From Brotaphodocola catenula (GTDB taxonomy: Bacteria > Bacillota > Clostridia > Lachnospirales > Lachnospiraceae), in assembly GCA_020686985.1 (NCBI GenBank), contig JAJEPU010000014.1, positions 1 to 64,000 of the forward strand: a stretch of DNA of 64,000 nucleotides. The letters run 5' to 3'. Position 1 is the first letter of the stretch. Each line of letters starts with the position of its first letter. The position numbers and the translations under genes are program-made. The notes beneath the pieces are model-generated. The model was given only the letters and a program-made list of their open reading frames with translations, was not told where the DNA came from and did not search any database. Shown here piece by piece: positions 47,662 to 56,679 of this stretch.

Positions 47662-48609
47662 TCACTCCAGTCCCCGGTAACTCTCTCTGAGAATCTCACA
47701 CGACTCTGCGAGCTTCTCCCACTCTGTGTCTGTCAGATCAAGCTCAAGCACCCGTCTCACACCATTCTGATTTAAGATACACGGGACTCCGGCGAAGACT
47801 CCCCGCTGCCCGTACTCGCCGTTTAAGAGAGCAGATACCGTGAGCACACTGTTCTCATTTCCAAACAGCGCACGCGTGATCCTTGTCATCGCCATGCCGA
47901 TGCCGTAATACGTCGCCCGCTTCGCCTCGATGATCCGGTATGCGGACTCCCTGACCTCCTCAGAGATCCGCTCAAGATCTTCCATCCGAATCGGACTCTC
48001 GTCGCCTGCGACAATCTCCTCGATCGAGCGCGTTGCAAACATCGCCTGACTCCACGGCACAAACTCACTGTCCCCGTGCTCCCCGATCACATAGGCGTGG
48101 ATGTTGCGGGGATCGACGCGAAGCGTTTCTCCGAGCATATATCGAAGGCGCGCCGTATCAAGCGCAGTTCCTGTTCCAATCACGCGCTCCGGCGGAAACC
48201 CGGAGAGGTCACAGGTCACGCGTGTCATCACATCGACCGGATTTGTTGCGACAAGAAAAATTCCACTAAATCCAGAAGCCGTTACCGGCTCAATGATCGA
48301 GCGAAAGACCTCGCGGTTGCGCTTTAAGAGATCGAGGCGCGTCTCTCCGGGCTTCTGGGCGACGCCCGCACAGATCGCCACAATGTCTGCGTCCGCACAG
48401 TCCTCATACTCTCCCGCATAGATCTTCATATGAGAACCGGAAAAGGCGAGACCATGGTTCAAATCCATCGCCTCGCCTTCTGCGCGTTTTTTATCCAGAT
48501 CAATCAGAACCAGCTCCTCGCAGGCATTCTGATTCAGCATGCTGTATGCATAACTCATTCCCACCATTCCGGTTCCAATCAATCCCACTTTTCGATTGTC
48601 TATTCTCAT
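47662..48609 (-). CDS. ldh: L-lactate dehydrogenase
   Basis: 315 residues from the ATG at 48609, preceded by AGGAGGACGG. Rossmann motif GLIGTGMVGMSYAYSM, ATNPVDVMTR and the catalytic His in GEHGDSE. Reduces pyruvate to lactate with NADH. Fermentation enzyme; single gene. Confidence 0.92.
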   Translation of the reverse strand: MRIDNRKVGLIGTGMVGMSYAYSMLNQNACEELVLIDLDKKRAEGEAMDLNHGLAFSGSHMKIYAGEYEDCADADIVAICAGVAQKPGETRLDLLKRNREVFRSIIEPVTASGFSGIFLVATNPVDVMTRVTCDLSGFPPERVIGTGTALDTARLRYMLGETLRVDPRNIHAYVIGEHGDSEFVPWSQAMFATRSIEEIVAGDESPIRMEDLERISEEVRESAYRIIEAKRATYYGIGMAMTRITRALFGNENSVLTVSALLNGEYGQRGVFAGVPCILNQNGVRRVLELDLTDTEWEKLAESCEILRESYRGLE

Positions 48610-48787
48610 GCCGTCCTCCTGTCCCCGAAAACACGAATTTCCCAGTTCCATTTACCGGTTTTAAATTCCTGTCCCGTTTTGCATTCGTTTGCTTTTTCTT
48701 ACATGAGAATAGTGTACGCATTTATGATTAATTCATGCGCCAGTTTGACTGTCTGTTTGCTGTCCATGCGCCAGTTTGACTCATTTA

Positions 48788-49528
48788 TTAATTCATTCTC
48801 TGGCGCACAATCTCGTAGGCAAGCACACCCGCTGCGACAGATGCATTCAGAGAATCGATATCGCCCTTCATCGGGATCGACGCAATCATATCGCATTTCT
48901 CACGGACAAGTTTACCGACCCCATTTCCCTCGTTTCCGATCACAAGACCGATCGGCCCTTTGAGGTTCAGCTTGTACATCAGCTCACCGCCCATATCAGC
49001 GCAGACAAACCACAGACCGCGCTTTTTCAGATCCTCGATCGTGTTTGCCAGGTTTGTCACGCGGGCAACCGGCGTGTAGTTGAGAGCTCCTGCTGAGGTG
49101 CGGGCAACCGTCGCCGTCAGACCGCTTGCGCGGTGCTTCGGAATGATGACTCCGTGTGCTCCGGCAAGGTTTGCGGTACGGATGATTGCTCCGAGGTTGT
49201 GCGGATCTTCGATTCCGTCAAGCAGGAAGATAAACGGCGGTTCGCCCTTCTCCTCTGCAAGTTTCAAAATATCCTCAACCTCCGCATACTCATAGGCTGC
49301 CGCATAGGCGATCACGCCCTGATGCTTTCCGGTATCGGACATCTGATCGAGACGCTCTCTTGCAACAAACTGGATCACCGTGTCGTGTTTTCTCGCCTCT
49401 CGCACAATCGTCTGCACCGGACCGTCCTTACAACCATCCTGGACAAACAGCTTGTCAATCGGTCTTCCGGCACGAAATGCCTCCAGAACCGCATTTCTGC
49501 CCTCTATTGTAAATTCCTCGTATCTCAT
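48788..49528 (-). CDS. rlmB: 23S rRNA 2'-O-methyltransferase, TrmH/RlmB family
   Basis: 246 residues. N-terminal substrate-binding domain, then the SPOUT knot with LLDGIEDPHNLGAIIRTA, GNEGNGVGK and DSLNASVAAGVLAYE motifs. Uses SAM to methylate a ribose in 23S rRNA. Starts 4 bases inside the end of mrnC (ATGA). Confidence 0.9.
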   Translation of the reverse strand: MRYEEFTIEGRNAVLEAFRAGRPIDKLFVQDGCKDGPVQTIVREARKHDTVIQFVARERLDQMSDTGKHQGVIAYAAAYEYAEVEDILKLAEEKGEPPFIFLLDGIEDPHNLGAIIRTANLAGAHGVIIPKHRASGLTATVARTSAGALNYTPVARVTNLANTIEDLKKRGLWFVCADMGGELMYKLNLKGPIGLVIGNEGNGVGKLVREKCDMIASIPMKGDIDSLNASVAAGVLAYEIVRQRMN

Positions 49529-50103
49529 TCAATTTCTCCTATTTTCTCAAATCCGTCGTGCACCAGTTTGAGCACGCGGTCATAGCGCCCCATCAGGTAT
49601 AAATATCCCATCAGAGCCTCAAATCCGGTCGCCATCCGGTAGTCAATCATCGTCGCATGCTTTGCCATCGTCGCAGAGCGCGCATTTCGTCCACGGCGAT
49701 AAACCGCAGACTCCTCGGGTGTCAGATCATCCATCAGAAGTTTCGCAAGATTCGCCTGCGTCTCTGCCTTCACGAGGCTTGCACTCTTCTTGTGCATCTT
49801 GTTGACCTGCATACTTCCGTGGCTGACAACGCGGGTACGGACAAGAATCTCATAGACCGCGTCCCCGATGTAGGCGAGAACAAGCGGAGAATATGTCCGC
49901 ACATCCATTTTCGGAAGTGCAAGCATCTCTGTGAGATTTGCCTGAACCTGCTGTTCAAGAGCGGTCTGCTCCATCTCCATCTGAGCCACTGCGTTCTGCC
50001 CCATCACGTTCTTCTCCTGCACAGTCGGACTCTGTACCATTTTCTCTGCCGTCCGGTTTTCCTTTTCTGCCGTTTGAGTTTCTTTCTTTACGCTCTCTTC
50101 CAT
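49525..50103 (-). CDS. mrnC: Mini-ribonuclease III
   Basis: 192 residues. The RNase III-like core from about residue 62 has LAYIGDAVYEILVR with the catalytic Asp, and ends with GYLYLMGRYDRVLKLV. No dsRBD, as expected for Mini-III, which matures 23S rRNA. The first 55 residues are an extra low-complexity extension (Glu, Gln, Ala, Val, Met rich). Sits between cysS and rlmB as in Bacillus; overlaps cysS by 16 bases. Confidence 0.9.
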   Translation of the reverse strand: MEESVKKETQTAEKENRTAEKMVQSPTVQEKNVMGQNAVAQMEMEQTALEQQVQANLTEMLALPKMDVRTYSPLVLAYIGDAVYEILVRTRVVSHGSMQVNKMHKKSASLVKAETQANLAKLLMDDLTPEESAVYRRGRNARSATMAKHATMIDYRMATGFEALMGYLYLMGRYDRVLKLVHDGFEKIGEIE

Positions 50104-51497
50104 TTTACACCCTCTCTGGTATCTTCAAGGATGATGCCCATGTCGAGCAGTTTCTGGCGAATCTCATCTGCCAGTGCGAAGTTGCGATCCTTTCTTGCCT
50201 GCTGACGGTCAGCGATCATCTTCTCGATCTCCTCATCGAGTGCCTCATGATGACGCTCAGTCACAATTCCGAGAACCTCGCAGAGTTTCTCAAGCTCTGT
50301 CTTCACAAGCTCTGCATAAGCCTTGGAGCTGTTTTCCGTCACAGTCGTATTTGCAAGTTTTACCAGCTCAAACAGAGCGGAAATCGCATCTGCAGTGTTG
50401 AAATCATCATCCATTGCGGACTCAAACTTGCCGACAAGCTCATTTACATTCTGCTCAAAAGCCTTCTCCTCTTCGCTCAGATCGGCTCCCTCTGCCTTTC
50501 CTGCCAACTCCTTGACGCGCTCTACTGCGGTCAGGATACGCTCAAGACCATTTTTTGCGGACTCCATCAGATCGGCGCTGAAGTTCAGCGGACTGCGGTA
50601 ATGCGCACTCAACATGAAGAAACGAAGCACCTGAAGATCATATTTCTCGCCGATCTCGCGAACGGTGAAGAAGTTGCCGAGAGACTTGGACATCTTCTTG
50701 TTGTCAATGTTTAAAAATGCATTGTGCATCCAGTAATTTGCAAACTTTACGCCGTTTGCACACTCAGACTGTGCGATCTCGTTCTCATGATGCGGGAACA
50801 CAAGGTCCTCGCCGCCGGCATGGATATCGATCTGATCGCCGAGGTAACGCTTTGCCATGACAGAGCACTCAATATGCCAGCCCGGACGACCCTTGCACCA
50901 TGCGGAATCCCAGTACGGCTCGCCTTCCTTTTTCGGTTTCCAGAGCACAAAATCGGAGGAATCCTCCTTGTTCTCCTCACCAGTAACCTTCAGCTCACGA
51001 AGACCCGACTGCATCTCATCGAGATTCTTGTGGGAGAGCTCTCCGTAATTCTTAAAAGAACGGGTGCGGAAGTAAACGGTTCCGTCCTTTGCGACATAGG
51101 CATGTCCCTTCTCAATCAGCGTGCCGATCATATCGAGCATTCCCGGGATCTCCTTCGTCGCCTGCGGATGAGTCGTCGCCGGCTTCACGTTCATATCTGC
51201 CATATCCTTCTTGCACTCTGCGATATAGCGGGTGGAAATCGTCTCTGCGTCAACACCCTCCTCGTTTGCCTTCTTGATGATCTTATCATCGACGTCGGTA
51301 AAGTTGGAAACGTAGTTGACATCGTATCCCTTATACTCAAAATATCTGCGAACGGTATCAAACACAATCATCGGACGTGCATTTCCAATGTGAATGAAAT
51401 TGTATACAGTCGGTCCGCACACATACATTCTTACCTTTCCCGGCTCGATCGGCACAAATTCTTCTTTTCTCTTTGATAAGGTGTTATAAATTTTCAT
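50088..51497 (-). CDS. cysS: Cysteinyl-tRNA synthetase
   Basis: 469 residues from the ATG at 51497 (MKIYNTLSKRKEEF) with GTGAGGAG upstream. Zinc-binding residues, CGPTVYNFIHIGNARP (HIGH motif), and KMSKSLGNFF. Class I synthetase. First gene of a cysS-mrnC-rlmB run with overlapping ends. Confidence 0.97.
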   Translation of the reverse strand: MKIYNTLSKRKEEFVPIEPGKVRMYVCGPTVYNFIHIGNARPMIVFDTVRRYFEYKGYDVNYVSNFTDVDDKIIKKANEEGVDAETISTRYIAECKKDMADMNVKPATTHPQATKEIPGMLDMIGTLIEKGHAYVAKDGTVYFRTRSFKNYGELSHKNLDEMQSGLRELKVTGEENKEDSSDFVLWKPKKEGEPYWDSAWCKGRPGWHIECSVMAKRYLGDQIDIHAGGEDLVFPHHENEIAQSECANGVKFANYWMHNAFLNIDNKKMSKSLGNFFTVREIGEKYDLQVLRFFMLSAHYRSPLNFSADLMESAKNGLERILTAVERVKELAGKAEGADLSEEEKAFEQNVNELVGKFESAMDDDFNTADAISALFELVKLANTTVTENSSKAYAELVKTELEKLCEVLGIVTERHHEALDEEIEKMIADRQQARKDRNFALADEIRQKLLDMGIILEDTREGVKWKRA

Positions 51498-51695
51498 ATT
51501 TTTCTCCTCACTCAATTTTTCTGTTCCTGTACCACACAGAAGGTTCCATTCATTCTTCTCAAAAACTTCCCTGAGCCCAAATCTCCGAGCCCGAACAAAA
51601 ACCTTCCTTTCCCGTCTCAGTTCGGTCCTGCACGCGACCGAACAACTTCCTGATCTTTGATATTCTGATCTCTGGTATTCTGATCCTGGGTGCTC

Positions 51696-52232
51696 TTACC
51701 CCTGACATCCCGGACAGCTACAGGCACGCCCCTGTTCCCGGTCATCGACAGCCAGCTCCCTGCCCTTTGCAAGCAGTGCAATCGCCTGAGAGGAAATGCC
51801 CTCACCCGTTCCGGTGAATCCAAGTCCCTCCTCGGTCGTCGCCTTGACGCTGACCTGACTCACCTCAATGTGAAGTGCCTTTGCGATGTTCTCTGCCATC
51901 TGCGGGCGGTACGAAGCCAGCTTCGGACGTTGTGCAATGATCGTCGCGTCGATGTTCTCAATCACATATCCGTTCTCCTCAAGCAGCTCTCCGACCTTTT
52001 CCAGAAGTTCAATACTTGAAATTCCCTCATATGCCGGATCAGTATCTGGAAAATGCTGTCCGATATCCCCGAGTGCTCCTGCGCCGAGAAGCGCATCCAT
52101 CACTGCGTGCACCAGAACATCTGCATCCGAGTGACCGAGAAGTCCCTTCTCATACGGAATCGTCACTCCTCCAAGAATCAATTTGCGTCCCTCTACCAGT
52201 CTGTGCACATCATATCCCTGTCCAATTCGCAT
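51696..52232 (-). CDS. ispF: 2-C-methyl-D-erythritol 2,4-cyclodiphosphate synthase
   Basis: 178 residues from the ATG at 52232 ([12 protein letters not shown]) with AAGGAG upstream. GYDVH and [14 protein letters not shown] contain the zinc ligands; STARTING with [10 protein letters not shown] it has the cyclodiphosphate site. Non-mevalonate isoprenoid pathway. A C-terminal extension of about 20 residues ends in a CSCPGC motif that is not part of the usual enzyme of about 158 residues. Confidence 0.94.
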   Translation of the reverse strand: MRIGQGYDVHRLVEGRKLILGGVTIPYEKGLLGHSDADVLVHAVMDALLGAGALGDIGQHFPDTDPAYEGISSIELLEKVGELLEENGYVIENIDATIIAQRPKLASYRPQMAENIAKALHIEVSQVSVKATTEEGLGFTGTGEGISSQAIALLAKGRELAVDDREQGRACSCPGCQG

Positions 52233-52368
52233 TTTCTTTCTTCTCTCCTTACTATCACTATCGTTCTCGTTCGTCTCGCCATTCCCCTTATTCTGACCCA
52301 AAGACTCTTCTCGCCAAATCCAAGTCTTTGCGAGCGTCGACTTGAATCATTTCTCATATGATCAGCTC

Positions 52369-53295
52369 TTATATGATCATCCGAAGCTTTTTCTCCACAC
52401 ATCGAAGATGAAGATCCGTCTGGAACAGGCAGCTTTCTCCATCCGTATGAACCGGGAGCGGACGTTCCACATGAATCAAAAGTTCCCGGCACTGATAATG
52501 ACGCACACCACGGCGCTTGCCCTTCCAGCCAAGCATCGCATCTAAGAGCGCGCTAAACAGATCTCTTCGGTGGGCATTGTGCACGACACGCACTTCAAGG
52601 AAACCGTCGTTGTAAGATGCCTTTGGCGCAACCCGCACTCCTCCGCAATCAAACGGATGAATATGCGCCGAGATCGTACAGATATGATTAAACTCAATTC
52701 TTCTCGCCCCGTCAAGCACAATATATCCGCGTGTCGGTTTGACCCGAATCAGTTCAATCAATGCAATCAGAAAATATCCCAGCCGTCCCGGTCGCAAAAG
52801 CGAAATTCCACTGCGCTTCATAAATTCAAGTCTTTTGTGGCAAATCGCCGCATCCAGACCGATTCCACTGCTGATCAGAAATCTTCGATGCTCTGGTTCA
52901 TTCTCCCCGTAAGAAAGGATTCCATAATCCATGTAGCTGTGATATTTTGGATTTAAAATTTTTTTCAAACAGCGCTCCGGACTTTTCGGGAAGCGAAGGC
53001 TTCTCGCCAGATCGTTTCCCGTTCCGGCAGGAATATATCCCAAAGTAACTCCACTGCAAAAAGAAAGTCCATTTAAAATTTCATTGAATGTTCCGTCCCC
53101 GCCGACGGCAATGATCGTGTGCGGTTCCCGGCTCTCTTCTGTCAACTGTTGTGTAAATGTTCTAGCGTCTCCCGGTTGTTTCGTGATGTACACTTCATAG
53201 TCAATTCCGTACTTTTGGATCTCCTGTTCCAGCCTATTCCATACCTTTTGTCCGATGCCTCTGCGGGCTTTCGGATTTACGATAAAATAGTACAT
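52369..53295 (-). CDS. Diacylglycerol/lipid kinase, YegS/DagK family
   Basis: 308 residues. N-terminal kinase domain with NPKARRGIG and the catalytic GGDGTFNEILNGL, then the C-terminal beta sandwich ending in a DGE-type motif (VHTDGESC). Phosphorylates diacylglycerol or a related lipid at the inner membrane face to recycle lipids. Single gene. Confidence 0.88.
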   Translation of the reverse strand: MYYFIVNPKARRGIGQKVWNRLEQEIQKYGIDYEVYITKQPGDARTFTQQLTEESREPHTIIAVGGDGTFNEILNGLSFCSGVTLGYIPAGTGNDLARSLRFPKSPERCLKKILNPKYHSYMDYGILSYGENEPEHRRFLISSGIGLDAAICHKRLEFMKRSGISLLRPGRLGYFLIALIELIRVKPTRGYIVLDGARRIEFNHICTISAHIHPFDCGGVRVAPKASYNDGFLEVRVVHNAHRRDLFSALLDAMLGWKGKRRGVRHYQCRELLIHVERPLPVHTDGESCLFQTDLHLRCVEKKLRMII

Positions 53296-53376
53296 GAAAA
53301 CCTCCCAGTAATTACTATCCTTTAGTATATCATAAAAATCAGAAAACTCCTAAGAAAATTTCTATGAATTGAACAG

Positions 53377-53404
53377 GGGAGCCTCCGATTCCTCAGAGAC
53401 TCCC
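53377..53404 (-). terminator. GC hairpin after the PAP2 gene
   Basis: GGGGAGCCTC (53377-53386) pairs with GAGACTCCCC (53395-53404) with one mismatch. It lacks a proper T-run. Confidence 0.4.
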
Positions 53405-53420
53405 CTCTCACACATTTTTA

Positions 53421-54125
53421 TTATCCAATGACTTTCTGGCGCTCGGATTTGTTTTCTGCGTAAACTGAACCGTAGACAAACGGATACAGGACATATCCCA
53501 AAATAAATGCTCCGAGAACGTCAATCACCGAATGCTGTTTTAAAAATACTGTCGCCATACAGATCGAAACCATGAGCACGAGAGAAGCTCTGCGAACCCA
53601 CTTCTTTCCCTTGAGCACCCGGCTGTTGCACACCGCAAAATGAACCCCCAGCGAGTTGTAGGCGTGAATACTCGGAAATACATTCGTCGGTGTATCTGCC
53701 TCATGAATCTTCTGCACAAGCCAGCAGAAAATATTCTTGTTTGGATCTACCGCCACCCTCACATCCGTTCCATTCGGGAAAAAGGTGCAGATCAGCAGGC
53801 AGATTGTCATTCCTCCAAACAGAAACGTGCAGATCCGATAATATTCTTCCCTGCTCGTGAAAAAGAAAAACAGGACCGCTCCCGACACATACAAAAACCA
53901 AAGCAGATACGGCACAATAAAGTACTCATTAAATGGAATGAGATCATCCAGACCCGCATGAGTCACGATATAATCTCCGGATACCGTTCTCTCCAGATAA
54001 TAAAACCACGGCAGATAAATCAGGATATATCCCATTACCCAGACATGCCCATATTTTTTTACCAGATTCTTCAAAAACATTTTCACTTGTTTTGCCTTTC
54101 TGGATTTCTTTCCCCAATCAAACAT
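53421..54125 (-). CDS. PAP2-type membrane phosphatase
   Basis: 234 residues from the ATG at 54125 with GGAAGGAGG upstream. Six or so helices. The phosphatase motifs are the PAP2/Aur1-like set NVFPSIHAYNS and LKQHSVIDVLGA; the third motif is not obvious. May dephosphorylate undecaprenyl-PP or phosphatidate, or act as an inositol-phosphate transferase. Next to a lipid kinase. Confidence 0.8.
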   Translation of the reverse strand: MFDWGKKSRKAKQVKMFLKNLVKKYGHVWVMGYILIYLPWFYYLERTVSGDYIVTHAGLDDLIPFNEYFIVPYLLWFLYVSGAVLFFFFTSREEYYRICTFLFGGMTICLLICTFFPNGTDVRVAVDPNKNIFCWLVQKIHEADTPTNVFPSIHAYNSLGVHFAVCNSRVLKGKKWVRRASLVLMVSICMATVFLKQHSVIDVLGAFILGYVLYPFVYGSVYAENKSERQKVIG

Positions 54126-54274
54126 GATGGCCTCCCTTCCTGTCCCATCACAACTTCCTGACAAACTCTTTCCATATCTTTTCTTTATCTTTTAAACTTT
54201 ACAAACTTAACTTTCTCGGATTATATCACAACTATTTTCCCTGTACAAGGTAGTTTCTAAAAAGTTAAGAAACG

Positions 54275-54304
54275 AAAAAAGCACCTGCCATTTTGCAAGT
54301 GCTT
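54275..54304 (-). terminator. Terminator of the tRNA pair
   Basis: A stem AAGCAC/GTGCTT with an inner TGC/GCA pairing (54279-54304) and A-run that gives a T-run on the minus strand. Confidence 0.75.
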
Positions 54305-54313
54305 CCCAAATCA

Positions 54314-54387
54314 TAGCGGAAGGGAGATTCGAACTCTCGACACTACGGGTATGAACCGTATGCTCTAGCCAACTGAGCTATTCCGCC
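54314..54387 (-). tRNA. tRNA-Met (anticodon CAT)
   Basis: Acceptor GGCGGAA/TTCCGCT (first pair G-T), D-arm GCTC...GAGC, anticodon stem TACGG/CCGTA with loop TTCATAC, T-loop TTCGAAT. One A-C mismatch in the T stem. CCA not encoded. Elongator type, as the first acceptor bases pair. Confidence 0.92.
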
Positions 54388-54403
54388 ACATTTCCAAAAA
54401 GTA

Positions 54404-54476
54404 TGGGGCCTATAGGGCTCGAACCTATGACCCTCTGCTTGTAAGGCAGATGCTCTCCCAGCTGAGCTAAGACCCC
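54404..54476 (-). tRNA. tRNA-Val (anticodon TAC)
   Basis: Acceptor GGGGTCT/AGGCCCC, D-arm GCTC/GAGC, anticodon stem TCTGC/GCAGA with loop CTTACAA, T-arm ATAGG/CCTAT. CCA not encoded. 16 bases upstream of tRNA-Met on the same strand, so one transcript. Confidence 0.95.
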
Positions 54477-54572
54477 ATATTGCAGTCTTAAGTGTCTCAC
54501 TCAAGACTGCTTCCATAGTATAACAATCATTGTGCTAATTGTCAAGACTTTTTACACAACTTTTTTAATAAA

Positions 54573-55592
54573 TTAATTAAATCCAAAGAACTTCTGGCTG
54601 ATCTTGTATCCGGCGATCGACACCGTGCGTCCGCTCTTTCCCGGCAGATTCATGCTCTGTCCAAGGAATCCCCAGCGCAGGCGCATAAACAGCGGAAGAT
54701 CGGTCTTTCTTAAATCCTGCCACAGCTGTTTCTTCTTCTCCATGTTCTCATCGCTTCCGGACTTGATCGCAAGAATCGAGCAGATCGTCATCATGATCTC
54801 GAGATAGCGCACCATATAATGACGCAGTTTGAAACTCGTGATCTTTGCCTTCTCATAGCTGTCAAGCATCAGACGGGTCACACGAATCTGCTGATCGATT
54901 CGTCCGATCATAACCTGCTCATTGACCGACTGATCGGATCTTCCGATGAAATAGCGGTAGAAGTTCACATCCAGGTAATAGAACGTCTTCACATACGGAA
55001 GTGGCTGGAACACAAAGAGGTTATCCACATAGAACGTGTGCTTCGGAAGCTCCAGACCGCACTCTCTGAGCATCTCCGTGCGGTAAATCACCGAATGCAT
55101 CAGAATATACTGTCCCAGCATGAAGACCTTCACATCGTTCCATCCGCAGAGCTGACGCTTCGGAAGTGCCGTCTTGTACTGCATCACGCGCTTGTGCTTT
55201 GCCCCCTGCTTTTCATAGACAAAGTTGGTGATCAGCATGTCAAGGGTCTGTTTTCCCATAACAAACTCGCGGAGTGTCTGAAGCACCTGTGCATATGCCT
55301 CCTCATTGACCCAGTCATCGCTGTCCACAACCTTGAAATAAATACCGGTTGCAGCGCGAAGTCCCGCATTGACGGCCTCTCCGTGGCCACCGTTTTCCTG
55401 ATGGATTGCCCGGCAGATTCCCGGGTACCTTGCCTCATACTCATCCGCAATCTGTGCCGTGTGGTCCTTTGTAGAACCGTCGTCCACAATCAGAATCTCG
55501 ACTTCATCTCCTCCCGGAAGCAGGGTATCGATACAGTGACGCATATATGCCTCCGAATTGTAGCATGGAATTGCTATGGATAATAATTTCAT
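54573..55592 (-). CDS. Family 2 glycosyltransferase
   Basis: 339 residues. GT-A fold: SIAIPCYNSEAYMRHCI, VDDGSTKDHT, and the metal-binding DxD in VVDSDDWV. A C-terminal helical part may contact the membrane. Transfers a sugar to an envelope glycan or lipid; donor and acceptor unknown. Followed by tRNA genes; preceded by a CPBP protease in the same direction. Confidence 0.88.
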   Translation of the reverse strand: MKLLSIAIPCYNSEAYMRHCIDTLLPGGDEVEILIVDDGSTKDHTAQIADEYEARYPGICRAIHQENGGHGEAVNAGLRAATGIYFKVVDSDDWVNEEAYAQVLQTLREFVMGKQTLDMLITNFVYEKQGAKHKRVMQYKTALPKRQLCGWNDVKVFMLGQYILMHSVIYRTEMLRECGLELPKHTFYVDNLFVFQPLPYVKTFYYLDVNFYRYFIGRSDQSVNEQVMIGRIDQQIRVTRLMLDSYEKAKITSFKLRHYMVRYLEIMMTICSILAIKSGSDENMEKKKQLWQDLRKTDLPLFMRLRWGFLGQSMNLPGKSGRTVSIAGYKISQKFFGFN

Positions 55593-55606
55593 AATTTAAA
55601 TTCCTT

Positions 55607-56470
55607 TCATCTTTCATGGGGAATCTCAGTTCTCCTGTCCTTCCCCATCTGATAAAATGCGATTGCCGTCAAAATTCCTCCGACTACCGCAGTGACTGCC
55701 ATCCCAAATCCCGAAAAAATTCTCCGATCAAGATCAAGCATTGTCAAAAAAATCGCCGTCAGATTTGCTGTTCCGTGAAAAATCCAGGCATCTCTCAACC
55801 CGCCCAGTTCATATGCTCCTGCAAGAAAAATTCCCATCAGACAGGCATAGATTCCCTGAATCAGATTTCCATGAAACAGCCCAAAATATACGGCTGAAAT
55901 CACTGCCGCTCCCGCAAACGGCAGTTCCCGGCGAAGGCTTCTATATGCCATTCCCCGAAAAATAAGCTCCTCTGTAAACGGAATCACAATTCCGGTACAG
56001 ATCACCTGCGTCCCAATCGCAGGCTGATACAAAAGTTCTGATGTCGCCTGGTATCCCGCCTTCGGAATCGGAAGGAGGAGCAAAAGGTGATTCAGACACA
56101 GACAGGTTCCAAAACCCGCAAGCAGAAGCCAGATCACATTCTGCCTTTTCATCCCAATTTTCATCCCTCTGCTTGAAACTCGCTCTGTCTGCCCTGCTTG
56201 CTCTATTTGCTTCGTCTGCTCTCTTTGTTCGATTTTTCTGTACCAAAACCCAACTCCGATTGCAGTGATTCCTCCCGCCAGAGCGGTTAGAGGAAGGACT
56301 TCACGCGCGGTCGGCTCTGCTCCGGTTGCCAGGTTCCAGCCCTCCATCACCAGCCATACAGCCATTTCATACAGCAAAAGTGATCCAAACATTTTCCATG
56401 CCAGGCTCAGAAAACGGCGCATCCCCTCCACATCAAATCCTCCCATTTGTTTCTTTGTGTTTTTCACCAC
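55607..56470 (-). CDS. CPBP-family intramembrane metalloprotease
   Basis: 287 residues, GTG start assumed at 56470; MGGFDVEGM or MRRF further on are alternatives. Eight or so helices and the family motifs TEELIFRG (Glu-Glu-x3-Arg) and FGLFHGN. A hydrophilic Gln/Glu/Arg-rich loop interrupts the helices at about 83-105. CPBP (Abi) proteases process prenylated or other membrane proteins; target unknown. Confidence 0.85.
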   Translation of the reverse strand: MVKNTKKQMGGFDVEGMRRFLSLAWKMFGSLLLYEMAVWLVMEGWNLATGAEPTAREVLPLTALAGGITAIGVGFWYRKIEQREQTKQIEQAGQTERVSSRGMKIGMKRQNVIWLLLAGFGTCLCLNHLLLLLPIPKAGYQATSELLYQPAIGTQVICTGIVIPFTEELIFRGMAYRSLRRELPFAGAAVISAVYFGLFHGNLIQGIYACLMGIFLAGAYELGGLRDAWIFHGTANLTAIFLTMLDLDRRIFSGFGMAVTAVVGGILTAIAFYQMGKDRRTEIPHER

Positions 56471-56547
56471 GGTATCCTACGAAATTTTCCAATCAGAAAA
56501 TTTCTGCCTGTGTACAGTAACACTGCGGTCAGTATAACACAAATTGG

Positions 56548-56576
56548 TTGCTTTTTTCCAGTAGAAACACTATAAT
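56548..56576 (+). promoter_or_regulatory. Promoter of carbamate kinase gene
   Basis: TTGCTT (56548-56553), 17 bases, TATAAT (56571-56576). Confidence 0.65.
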
Positions 56577-56679
56577 ATTCTTATAATTTACGCCGGCAAG
56601 ATGTTTCATCCATAAAATTCATTAATAATATTTCATATTCCGCAGAAGACGCCGGATCTCCGCAGAAAGAGGTATGCAT

